This document shows positions 31,390 to 40,894 of a DNA stretch of 64,000 nt, piece after piece. The DNA is from Pyropia haitanensis. Taxonomy: Eukaryota > Rhodophyta > Bangiophyceae > Bangiales > Bangiaceae. The DNA is taken from NCBI GenBank assembly GCA_008729055.1, contig SDUX01000005.1, forward strand, positions 2,116,875-2,180,874, written 5' to 3'. The notes beneath the pieces were generated by a model. The model ran no database searches, was not told the origin of the DNA, and saw nothing but the letters and a program-made list of their open reading frames with translations. The position numbers and the translations under genes are program-made. Position 1 is the stretch's first letter. The number at the start of each line of letters is the position of its first letter.

Positions 31390-33288
31390 CTAAGTTTCCT
31401 CGTCCTTCAGAAAAGCGTCCAAGCACGCAAGCATATGCGATCCTATCATCTTGAGGTTCGCCTTAGCATCAACACCTTCGTCCCGCAAGACCAAGTCGTC
31501 GCGCAACGCCCCCAGCATCTCGTCCACCCCGGCAGGAGCCCAACCCCTGCGCACCAGCATGTCGTCGTAGTCGACCAGGTATGCCCTTCGGTGCTCTTCA
31601 TGCACCATTACGTTGGGAGCCCGGAGATCCCAGTACAGCAGCCCGCGACGAGCAAGCCACGCTATCGCCTCGGCAACCTGCTCTTGTACGTAGCCCGCTA
31701 GCGCCAGCTCCTTGTACGTACTCTCGCGGCCACGCACAAACGGCATGTCCACCATAACACTGAAGTCGCCATACCGCAGCGACGCCGGCAACAGAGCGCC
31801 AGGCATGCCCTCGTCCGCTGCAAGCGCGGACCGCCACAGCATACTGTAGACAGTGTAGACTTGGTGCAGCCGGCGGAAGCGGTGGGCTGCTTGGTGGCGC
31901 TTCAGGACGCCATCGAACGCCCCGCACGTCACAATCTTGTAGAACCGCTCCTGCGCCACGTCCGACTGGTCGACGGGCTCCGCCCGAACAACTGGGACGG
32001 TCGTCCAGAGGATGGCGGAACGTCCAACGCCACGAGGATGAGCGTCCCACCCCTCGGACGTCCGTGACACGTCAACATAGTTGCCTTGTGGCGGCGCATG
32101 GAGGCTGCGGATAGCAGCAGCGTGTTGGGGCGACCCGAGCACAAACACGTCGGAGAGGGGAGTTGCAAACACCTTGCCGACCATCTCCACCGCCACAATG
32201 TACCCAACGTGCGGGAACGCAAGCAGCGCGTAGCCGGTGGGAATGATGGAATGGAATCGATGGAAGCCAGGGGGGGAGTTCATGTACGCGCTACGGAGGG
32301 CAAGCAGTGCGTACACCACGCCTTGGCGCAGCATCGTGTTCGTTGGAGCCTTGAGCTCGCCGTTGAACCCAGGATTGCCGCTGGAAGACGTCACCAACAG
32401 CTCGGGCTCGCACGTGTACGGCAGGTCAACCCAGTCGACGACGTCCGCGACATCTGAGGCTTTGTACAGCACGTCTGCGGTTACCTTGGACTTGGCGTAG
32501 TTCCTCGATGTGGACGACACCCACGCAGGTAGATGTACCGTCGCGAACTTGTACAGCCGCTCCTCCCGCCACAGGTCCGCAGGAGACTGCAAGCCGTCGT
32601 CGCGCAGGCTACGCCACACACTTGGGTCATACGGCACGTCTGCAGACACGGGTCCGTCCACGGAAAAAAAGGCGACCTCCTGCGGCAGCCAGCCGTCATC
32701 ATTCTCTCGAGGGAGGCTCGGAGACGACACATGTGTGTGGGGGACCGCGCCCGCGGCCGCCTTCAACGTCCAGTGCTCGACCCCCGCAGGCACCTCTGCC
32801 GCGGCATCTGCGGCCAGAGCGTCCTTACCTCTAAGAAGGAGAGCATCGAGATACCCACGCAGAGCCGCAACTTTGCTGGCCATTGACCGGCGCCTGACGT
32901 CCAAGCGTGCCAACTCCTCGTTGAGGCTGTTTCGCTGGGTCCTTGTCACAGCCGCCGCTGCTTCCTCCACCTCGGTCCTCGGTCCACCCCGTCGGGAGCG
33001 CGGAAGCCGTTTGATCCGTACCTGGAGCACAGCGCGTTCTTCTTCGAGGTCCGTCAAGGAAGCACCAGCAGTTTCCCACTTCTCCATCAGCAATGCGAAC
33101 TCATTGTCTTGAGGAGGCTGCATACTCATCCGCAACAACGACCGGCAGAGCGGCTTGACACAGACAGCAGCGCGGGAGGGCGAAGCGGACGTCCAGCTGC
33201 GACCGCGAGGCGACGACTTAAACCGTTGGGCCATCCAGCTCATGGGACCGACAAAAGCCGGCTGGTGGCAAACAGCCGTCGCCCCCAT
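31390..33288 (-). CDS. Crinkler-like coiled coil + PD-(D/E)XK nuclease-like + protein kinase fusion
   Basis: A single intact 632-codon exon, ATG at 33288; internal Met at about 17, 20, 54 and 56 are alternatives. Residues 60-150 form a heptad-rich coiled coil (LEEERAVLQVRIKRL, NSLNEELARLDVRRR). Residues 270-380 resemble a restriction-endonuclease fold: acidic residues 294/296 in YTCEPELLVTSS, then GELKA with Glu311 and Lys313, then Gln322. Residues 440-620 are a minimal kinase: catalytic loop YWDLRAPNVM (Asp554, Asn559) and metal-binding VDYDD (Asp573, in place of DFG). REase-kinase fusions are a known architecture of the Crinkler (CR) effector superfamily; the CR header domain is not evident. 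Composition is less GC-extreme than the neighbours. Start, stop and catalytic residues are intact, so it could be functional. Confidence 0.65.
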   Translation of the reverse strand: MGATAVCHQPAFVGPMSWMAQRFKSSPRGRSWTSASPSRAAVCVKPLCRSLLRMSMQPPQDNEFALLMEKWETAGASLTDLEEERAVLQVRIKRLPRSRRGGPRTEVEEAAAAVTRTQRNSLNEELARLDVRRRSMASKVAALRGYLDALLLRGKDALAADAAAEVPAGVEHWTLKAAAGAVPHTHVSSPSLPRENDDGWLPQEVAFFSVDGPVSADVPYDPSVWRSLRDDGLQSPADLWREERLYKFATVHLPAWVSSTSRNYAKSKVTADVLYKASDVADVVDWVDLPYTCEPELLVTSSSGNPGFNGELKAPTNTMLRQGVVYALLALRSAYMNSPPGFHRFHSIIPTGYALLAFPHVGYIVAVEMVGKVFATPLSDVFVLGSPQHAAAIRSLHAPPQGNYVDVSRTSEGWDAHPRGVGRSAILWTTVPVVRAEPVDQSDVAQERFYKIVTCGAFDGVLKRHQAAHRFRRLHQVYTVYSMLWRSALAADEGMPGALLPASLRYGDFSVMVDMPFVRGRESTYKELALAGYVQEQVAEAIAWLARRGLLYWDLRAPNVMVHEEHRRAYLVDYDDMLVRRGWAPAGVDEMLGALRDDLVLRDEGVDAKANLKMIGSHMLACLDAFLKDEET

Positions 33289-33289
33289 C

Positions 33290-33870
33290 GTCAGCCCCGA
33301 ATCGCGGTGAAGCCTCTCGAGCGGCCGTCAGCAGTGGCGGCCGCGAGCAGTAAAGGAGGCTGTGGTGGAAGCCAGGGGTGACGGCGACCATCAACGGCAG
33401 TCGCAGCCGGCGGGGATGGCTGCGATGGCGGCGTTGGCGGCGATGGCGGCAGGTAGCGGCGGCGCAAGCTGCCTGCGATGGCTGCAGCGGAAAGCGGCAG
33501 CCGGCGGCAGGGGTTGCTGGCAGCGGCAGCAACAGTTAACAGCGGCGGCGGCAGCAGCGGCGGCTGGAATCGACGGCGGCAGACAGAGACGACGACAGCC
33601 AACTGCGGGGGTGGCTGGCAGCAGTGGCAACAGCCAAACGAGAGGGAGGCCGGCAGCACTGGCGACAGCCAAACGCGGTAGCGTCTGGTGACGCCCTTCC
33701 CGCACGGAACACGCAGAACTCGTTGGCACGGACTCGGCAGAGGCCCGTACGCCCGGTCTGCAGCACGCCAAAGTTCCCTTGCGCCGGCGACGACAGGGGG
33801 GCGGTGACGGCGACAAAAGGAAAATGGTGCCGGTGACGACAGGGAAGCCGCGGCGGCGACAACAGCGGAG
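33290..33870. other. GCA/GGC-rich low-complexity DNA, no gene supported
   Basis: Imperfect GGCAGCGG-type repeats with short open frames on all strands and no recognisable protein. It lies between the REase-kinase start and the minisatellite. Confidence 0.5.
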
Positions 33871-33872
33871 CG

Positions 33873-34577
33873 GCCGCGACGACGACAGCGGGGCGGCCGC
33901 GACGACGACAGCGGGGCGGCCGCGACGACGACAGCGGGGCGGCCGCGACGACGACAGCGGGGCGGCCGCGACGACGACAGCGGGGCGGCCGCGACGACGA
34001 CAGCGGGGCGGCCGCGACGACGACAGCGGGGCGGCCGCGACGACGACAGCGGGGCGGCCGCGACGACGACAGCGGGGCGGCCGCGACGACGACAGCGGGG
34101 CGGCCGCGACGACGACAGCGGGGCGGCCGCGACGACGACAGCGGGGCGGCCGCGACGACGACAGCGGGGCGGCCGCGACGACGACAGCGGGGCGGCCGCG
34201 ACGACGACAGCGGGGCGGCCGCGACGACGACAGCGGGGCGGCCGCGACGACGACAGCGGGGCGGCCGCGACGACGACAGCGGGGCGGCCGCGACGACGAC
34301 AGCGGGGCGGCCGCGACGACGACAGCGGGGCGGCCGCGACGACGACAGCGGGGCGGCCGCGACGACGACAGCGGGGCGGCCGCGACGACGACAGCGGGGC
34401 GGCCGCGACGACGACAGCGGGCGGCCGCGACGACGACAGCGGGGCGGCCGCGACGACGACAGCGGGGCGGCCGCGACGACGACAGCGGGGCGGCCGCGAC
34501 GACGACAGCGGGGCGGCCGCGACGACGACAGCGGGGCGGCCGCGACGACGACAGCGGGGCGGCCGCGACGACGACAC
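33873..34577. repeat. 23-bp minisatellite, about 31 copies, NotI site in every unit
   Basis: The unit is (GAC)3AGCGGG followed by GCGGCCGC, 23 bp in all, so each copy contains the 8-bp palindrome GCGGCCGC. Copies are almost identical, with one 1-bp deletion near 34420. Because 23 is not a multiple of three, every frame stays open and cycles through all three readings. Confidence 0.95.
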
Positions 34578-34949
34578 GCGGCGCAGCACTGCTCGAAGCC
34601 TGTCAAAGAATTCTTGCTTTCAGATGTGATCCGGGCCGTGCAAGCTCTTGCACGACCCCCCTCACGGCATCGTCGCGAAAACGTACCACTGCTACTGGGG
34701 TATACTGCGGGATATGGCCGGTCTCTGAAGAATGATCGGACGGGAAATAATCTCACAGCAGGTCACAGCATTTGCGGCGACCCAGGTCTGTAAGCGCGAC
34801 TGACCAATCGTCGCCTCTCGTTCGGGTTCTGATCGGAGAGCGTCCGTTGTTCACCCACCCTGTCTGCGCCCCGCTGCCCCGCCTCCCCTCCCCCCTCCCC
34901 CCCCACCACCGATTTCCCGCCCACTCCGCCGCTGGGACGTCCTTGTCGC

Positions 34950-36365
34950 CCCCGCGGCGGCGAGTGCGGGTGCTAATGTGGATGCGGGTGCGGCTGCGAG
35001 GCTGGCAGGGGTCCTGACGCTCGTGTGGGCGGCCTTTACCGCCCTCCGCGCCCGCGCGGCGCCGGCGGAGTGGGGTCGGTACGGCGGGGCGGGTGGCGAC
35101 GGCGGCGACGATGGGGATGGCGGCGCCGCCGCGCGGGCGCTCTTGCGAGCCGCACTGCTGGTGGATGCGGAGCGGGCGCTGGTGGCTTTGGTCGACGCGG
35201 CCGCCGACGCGGCGGCGGCGCACCCTCCCCCCCACCGCTCCGCCGGCGGCGGCGGTGGTGCTGGTGTCCCCCCGCCCCCCCCCCCCAGCGGCGCTCTTCC
35301 CCTCTTTGCCGTGTCCGTAGGCCCCGTGCTGTGGGAGCTGACGCGGGCAATCCTCTCCGCCAATCCCCCGCGGCGGCTGGGCGGCGCGCAGCTGTCCGCC
35401 CTCTTCCGCCTCGTCGCACGATCCGTTGACGGCGACGCCGCCGCGGTGGACGTGCTGTGGCGGACGGTGGGGCGCCGCCGCGGCGGCGGGGGGGACGGGT
35501 GGGAGGGGGAGGAGGAGCCGTTGCTGGTGGCGGGCCCGACCCCCACAACGGCGGCGGCGTATCCCGCACGGCTGGTTCCCGCGGCGGCGCTATCGGCGTT
35601 CGTTGCGGGGGGCGGCGGCAGAGGCCACTCTCTTCTCGCAGCTGGTCACCCTTGCCTCGGCGCCCGGGGTGGGGGCGGCCGAGGTGGCCCGCCTACCCCT
35701 AGACGAGGAGGGGGTGGAGGGGGCGGCGGCGCCGGCGGCCGCCGCCGCGGTGCTGCCGCGGGGGGGGGTCGCGGCGGCGCAGCGGGTGGGGGGGTGACGC
35801 CGGGGGGGGGGCGGGGGAAGGGGGGAGCGAGAGTGCGTGGACCGCCTCGGGGGGAGGGGGAGGGGGGGGACCCCGCTGCCGCCGGGCACGGTCGGCGTCG
35901 TCGGCCGCACCGCCACCGACGGGCCGTGGGCGGTGTGGGCGGTGTGTGGGTGAGACAGGTGGGTGGCGGTAGGGAACGCGCTGCGGCGGCTGTCGCCGGC
36001 GCTGCGTGTGCTGGAGGGAGGGGGGGGGACGGGGGTCGGGGAGTGGCTGGTAGGTGACGGGGACTGGCCGGGGGTGGCCCCGGCGAGCACTGCACTGGAC
36101 GAGATGGGGAAGGGGGGCGACGGGGGGGGTGTGCTCGCCCCTGGGGGGGAGGCGGTGGGGTGGAGGGGGGAGATGGACGTCGCGCGGGAACTTGCCGCCC
36201 TCCACCTGGTCCGGGCGGTGGGGCTGGCGCGGCGGCCGGCCGCCGCCGCCGCCACCCCCAACCCCACCGCGGCCGCCGCGACGGGTTGGGGCGGTGCCTT
36301 CGCGGGCAAGGGACTCGACACCTGCCTCCCCGCCGTGGTGGCCGCCGCCATCACCGCCCCACACC

Positions 36366-36396
<31 letters not shown>

Positions 36397-36806
36397 TGCC
36401 GCCGCTGCTGCTGCCCACGTGCTGCACGTGGCGGTCGGCGCTGGTGGCGGCGGGCGGGGGAACCCCGGACTGCGCCCTCGACGCGCTGCGGGCGGCGGGG
36501 GTGGACGGCGCGGCGGCCGCCGCCGCGGCGGCGGCGGCGGGCGCGGCGGGCGCGGCGGGTGGTGCCGGCGGCGGTCCAGGCGCGTCGGGCGCCGCGGCGG
36601 TGCCGGCCGCGGCGGTGCGGGCGCACGGGGCGGCGGCGCTGGTGGCGGTGCGTGGGGTGGTGGATTTGACGGCCGCCGCCCTGGACGGAGACGGGCTGGG
36701 GTGCGGGGGGGTGGGGGGACTGGGAAGCAGCCTGGGCGCCCCCGACGCCATTGCTGAGGCCGACCGCCTCGCGGCCATGCTGCACGCGCCGTCGCCGCCG
36801 ATGTGA
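34950..36806 (+). CDS. Unidentified Ala-rich host protein, several frames joined by poly-G indels
   Basis: Starting after a pyrimidine-rich stretch, frame 1 reads AARLAGVLTLVWAAFTALRA, ALLVDAERALVALVDAAAD, FAVSVGPVLWELTRAIL, GGAQLSALFRLVARSVDG. After a G run near 35610 sense moves to frame 2 (ATLFSQLVTLASAPG, AEVARLPLDEEG). A segment from 35963 continues in frame 2 (ALRRLSPALRVLEGG, DVARELAALHLVRAVGLA, DTCLPAVVAAAI). Near 36460 it moves to frame 3 (DCALDALRAAGVDG, AAALVAVRGVVDLTAAALDG, APDAIAEADRLAAML), ending at 36804-36806. A short intron around 35940 is possible. The pattern is helical-repeat-like (nucleoporin or ARM/HEAT scaffolds look similar), but I recognise no family. Confidence 0.4.
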
Positions 36807-36851
36807 GTTGAGCGCTGGGGGGAGGGCGGCGGTCGCGGCCGGTGGCGGCCG

Positions 36852-37850
36852 GTGGGGGGGGGGGGTTGGGGTGGTGTCGCGGTGGGTGGCGTTGGGGGGG
36901 GGGAGGATGCGTCCCCGGCGCCTGCGCCTTCACCCAGCGCACCGCCGTCTGCGGGCGGTCATCCGGGGGCACACCCCCCCCGACTTGCAACTGTCGGCCT
37001 CGCCGCCTCGGTCCGCAACCGTGCCGGTCGTCGAGCCGCGGCTTGGCTCGCTCGACCCGCGCTGGTAAAGGTGGCTCTAGCTAGGGAGGGGCCCGGCCCG
37101 CTCGTACTCGCCGCCGTTGCCGTGATCGTCGTCGCCAGCTGCCGACGCCGTTGCCGTCATCGTCGCCAGCCGCCGACGTCGTTGCCGTTGCTAGCCGCCG
37201 CCGTCGTCGTTGCCGCCGCCACCGCCGCCACCACCACTGCGGTGCCGCCATGGGCGACCAGCCCGGCGACGGCACGCCGTTGGTCCCCCCCCCCCCCTAC
37301 CTCTCCCCTTCGCTGCCGCGACGCCCCAGCGGGCGGCCACCGCCGCCGCGGCCGCGGTGGCCATCCCTCCCACCGCCACCCCGCTCCCCACGCAGCGCGC
37401 GCACCCCGCGCCGCCGATGCCTACGCCGCCGCCGTCGACCAGCGCGGGCGGAGCGGGCGGCGGCGGCTGGCCGCCACCATCGTCGGCCGCATCCTTCGCC
37501 ACGCTGTGGCTGCTGCGGTCGACGAGCAGCCGCCGCTGCCGCGGCGGCAGTGACGATGGCAGCACTGCAGACGGCCGCAGCGGCGGCGGCCTCTGGCTGA
37601 TTGGCGGCCGCGCCCGGCCGCCGCTGCACCACCGCGGCGGTCGTAGTCGCGTCGGTCGCCGCCGCCGTGGCGGCAGCGGCGGCGCTCGCCATTGACGCCG
37701 CGGCCGCGTCGGCGGCGGCCGCCGAGCGCGGCGGCAGCGGCGGCAGCGGCGGCGGCGGCGGTCTCAGTGGGCCTGCCGGCGGTGGGGGGGGGGGGGGCGC
37801 GGCAGCGGCGGCGCCGGCGCGGCCGCCGCGCCGCTGGTGGGTGCACTCTT
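36852..37850 (+). other. Ala-rich putative coding region, structure unresolved
   Basis: Short coding-like stretches occur in alternating frames, for example ADAYAAAVDQRGRSGRRRL, ATIVGRILRHAVAAAVDEQP and AAVVVASVAAAVAAAAALAID, broken by stops and G tracts. They may be exons of the gene resumed at 38.64 kb. Confidence is low because Ala-rich GC DNA reads as protein-like in several frames. Confidence 0.25.
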
Positions 37851-38390
37851 GCATTCCAAACAGGGGCTACTCTTATGGCCCAGCGAGCACTCGTCCAAAT
37901 GATCTGTAAGGAACTCTTTCCTGCGAAAAACTCCGACAAGTGTCAGCGATCCCGAAGCAATCAGGCCCTCTCTGTCCATTCTTGTGCCGGGGTCTTGAAA
38001 GATTGTCTGGGAGCACGAAACCCTGGATGACAAGACGAGGTTGTTTTTCTGGGGCTCAGACAACCTCTCGAAATCGACTCGTCTGTGGTTTCTTGCGCTG
38101 TCAACCAACCTCGTTGGATCATTGCTGCCCGACCGACGACGTTGCCAGCCCCGTAGCGCTGTACGTGGCACTGCCAGTCGCCGCAGACTGAGCAGCTCCG
38201 ACAGTCCAGTTTTCGAGTCACTTTTCTGAACTCTACGTACCAGTTCGACAGGACTCGAGCCGGCGATCCCCTCATTAATCAGAGGTTTGTCCACTGTTTG
38301 CGGGCCTGGCTCAGGCGGCACCGAAACCGAGCCGGGGCGAGACAGCCCTGAGGCTGTTTTGCAGACGTCCACTCCCATTTCCGCACCTCC
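37851..38390. other. AT-richer insert of about 540 bp of unknown nature
   Basis: Base composition drops sharply between 37851 (ATTCCAAACAGGGG) and about 38390, with GC-extreme coding-like DNA on both sides. One minus-strand frame is open across it but matches nothing I know. No TIR or target duplication was found. An intron, an untranslated region or a decayed mobile element are all possible. Confidence 0.35.
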
Positions 38391-38538
38391 GTCGTCTCAC
38401 CCGTCCCCATCCCCCGTCCCTGTACCCGTCCTTCCCGTCTCCATCCCCGTGCTGACTTCCCATCCCCTGCTACCTCCCGAAGCCCGGCCGCCGCCGCCGG
38501 CCTCGCTCCCCGCCGGCGCGCCTGGCGCCCCGCCCGCG

Positions 38539-38575
<37 letters not shown>

Positions 38576-38639
38576 CGGCGGCGGTGGGGTGGTCCCCCGT
38601 CGCCCGTGGCGCGGCCGTCCACTAGCGCGCGCTCGTGGT

Positions 38640-39331
38640 ATCGCTCCTCTCCCCCGCCGCCTGGGCCGCGTACGCTCACTGCCGACGCTCATCCCCGCGG
38701 CGGCCTTTTCCTACCTCATTGCGTCGCCGCCGCCCCCTGTGGCCGCCGCCGCCGCCGCCGCCGCGGCGGTGTCCCCCCCCTGCGCAGCGGAAGCGTCCCA
38801 CCTGGCGGCGACGGCCGCCGCCGCGACGGCGGCGCTGACGCACCAGCACGGCCGCGCGGCGGTGGCGGCGGCGGCGGGCCCCGCGGTGGGCGTCGCGGCG
38901 GCGGCCGCTGTCTGCGCCCGCCGCCTCCGCCTCGGCGGCTGGCTGCCCGCCGCCGCGCCACTGGGCGGCGTGCCCCGCGCGTCGGCCGCCGCCGCCGCGA
39001 TCGCGGCGGTGGTGGCCGCGACGGCCGCCGCGGGGGGGGACTGGGCGGGGGGGCTGGTGGTAGTGGAGGGCGTCCTCGCCGCCGGGGGGGGGGGGGAGGG
39101 GGGGGAGTTGCGTGGCTCGCCCGCGGCCGCCTGGAGGAGGCCGCCGCCGCTGCCGCCGCCGCCGCCGCCGCGGCGGCTGCTCCGGGCGGCGGCGTCGACG
39201 GCGGCACCTTGGCGACGGCGGGCACCCCCCCCGCCGCCGCCGCGGCGGTGCGCAACGTGTACGCGCGCGGCCTAACGGCGGTGCCAACCGCCGTGGAGGT
39301 GACCGCGCTTGCCACCGTGTGGCGGGCGTGA
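38640..39331 (+). CDS. Unidentified Ala-rich host coding segment
   Basis: Frame 3 reads IPAAAFSYLIASPPPP, EASHLAATAAAATAALTHQ, VGVAAAAAVCARRLRLGGW, DWAGGLVVVEGVLAAGG. After a poly-G run near 39090-39105 sense passes to frame 2 (GRLEEAAAAA, RNVYARGLTAVPTAVEVTAL) ending ATVWRA at 39331. It is probably the C-terminal part of a protein beginning further upstream. No family recognised. Confidence 0.35.
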
Positions 39332-39480
39332 AAGGCCGCCGCGGCGGCCACGCCGGGGGGGCTCGCCGCCATCGACGCTGCGGTCGCCGCGGCGGGCCGC
39401 CGCCTCGCCGCGGCGAGTCGCAAGCGCTGCCGGGGGAGGGGGGGAAGGTTGGGGGGGGGGGGAAGGGTACTGCAGCCGCC

Positions 39481-40362
39481 CATGGCGCCGGCGGCGGCAG
39501 CACCGGCACTGGTGGCGGCGGCGGCACCGGCGGCGACGACGCCACGCAAGGGACGCCGCCGGCGGAGGCGGCCGGCTGGCGGAGGCGGCGGCGGCGGCGC
39601 CGCGGACGGCGCCGCCGCCGTTGTGGGTGGCGAGAGGGTGCCGTCTTCGGCCGCTGCGCCGCCACTGGCGGTCGACGACGACGACATGGGCGGCGGGGAG
39701 GGGGCACGCGGCGGCGGTGGTGGCGCCCCCGCCACGGGCGCTGCTGCCGCTGCTGCGGGTGCGACGGCGGCGGCGACGGCCGCGGAGCTGGGGGCGCCGC
39801 CATAGGGGGGCTGCGCCGCCACGCCGGCGGCGGTAGCGGCGCCCGCGGCGGTGGCGGACGCGGCGCCCACGGCGGTGGCGCAGGCGGCGTCCCCCCCCCC
39901 CAAGTGGGGGCGCACTGCCGAGCCGGCGGCCGCGGCCGCCCCCAGCGACGGCGGCGGCGGCGCAGCCGACGGCGGCGGCGGCGCGCCCAACGGCGGCACC
40001 AACGGCGACGGCGGCGGCGGCGGCACCGCCACCGCCGCGGACGCGGCCGGCTACGAGCCGCGCACCCTCTTCATCAGCAACCTGGCCTTCACCGCCACCG
40101 CCGCGGACCTTGCCGACTTGTTCGCGTCGGCGGTGGGCGTGCCGCCGCCAGCGGTGGCGGTGCGGCTCCCGCGCCGCGCGGACGGCGCGTCCAAGGGCAT
40201 TGCGTTGAGCTGCCGACCGACGCCGCCGCCACGGCGGCGCTCCGCCTCCACGCCCGCGCCCGCCTGCACGGGCGGCTGCTATGGGTGCGGAGGTCGCGGC
40301 CGCCGGCTCGTGGGGGGGGGGGCAGGGTGGCCGGGGGGGGCCCGCGCGGGGGGGGGGGGGCG

Positions 40363-40414
<52 letters not shown>

Positions 40415-40894
40415 GGCGCCGTGCCCGCCGGCAGCGCCGCGTTCGCGGGTGCTGGTGCCGCGGGCGGTGGTGCGGGCGGCGGAGGCGGGGGGTGATGGGG
40501 GGGGGCGGCCGCGGCGGCGGCGGCGGCGCGTGGCGGCGACGGCGGAGCGGCGATGGACCAAGCGCCCGACGGTGGCGGGGGGGGGGCGCCGGCCGCCGCG
40601 GCGCCCGACGGCGGCGTGCCGATGGACCAAGCGCCCGATGCTGGCGGGGGGGCGGCGGCGGCGGCGAGCGCACCACCGCTCGACGGTGGGCGGGGGACGC
40701 ACCGGCCGGCGGCCGGCGGGGCGGCGTCCCCCGCCGGCACCGCCACGCGCGGCGCTGCCGACGCAAGGGCGGCGGCCGCCCGAGGCGACGGCGGCGCGGC
40801 TGGCGGGCCGCCGCCCGCCTCGTCCGACAGTGACGACGCGGACGGGCGGGCGCAGGCGGACTCTCGGGCGCTGCTGCTGGGCGGCCGCCGCTGA
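39481..40894 (+). pseudogene. RRM-domain RNA-binding protein, frame-disrupted
   Basis: ATG at 39481 (MAPAAAAPAL) begins an Ala/Gly/Arg-rich N-terminus with an acidic patch (LAVDDDDMGGG). The same frame has a TAG at 39803-39805. An RRM follows at about 40060-40300: RNP2 LFISNL in EPRTLFISNLAFTATAADL, then the RNP1-like SKGIA. Directly after SKGIA the frame must change to continue with VELPTDAAATAALRLHARA and GRLLWVR, the second half of an RRM. A few bases (about four, encoding the YV of RNP1) appear to be missing there. The C-terminus has MDQAPD(G/A)GGG repeats and ends at 40894. The RRM is confident; gene boundaries and integrity are not. Confidence 0.6.

Noticed and set aside
33873..34577. 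CRISPR-like regular repeats
   Set aside because: The 23-bp units are head-to-tail with no spacers, in a eukaryotic context: a minisatellite.
38220..38300. tRNA-like sequence on the minus strand (GATTAAT loop, GGCTCGAGTCC)
   Set aside because: The T-arm stem does not pair, there is no valid anticodon loop with U33 and no acceptor stem.
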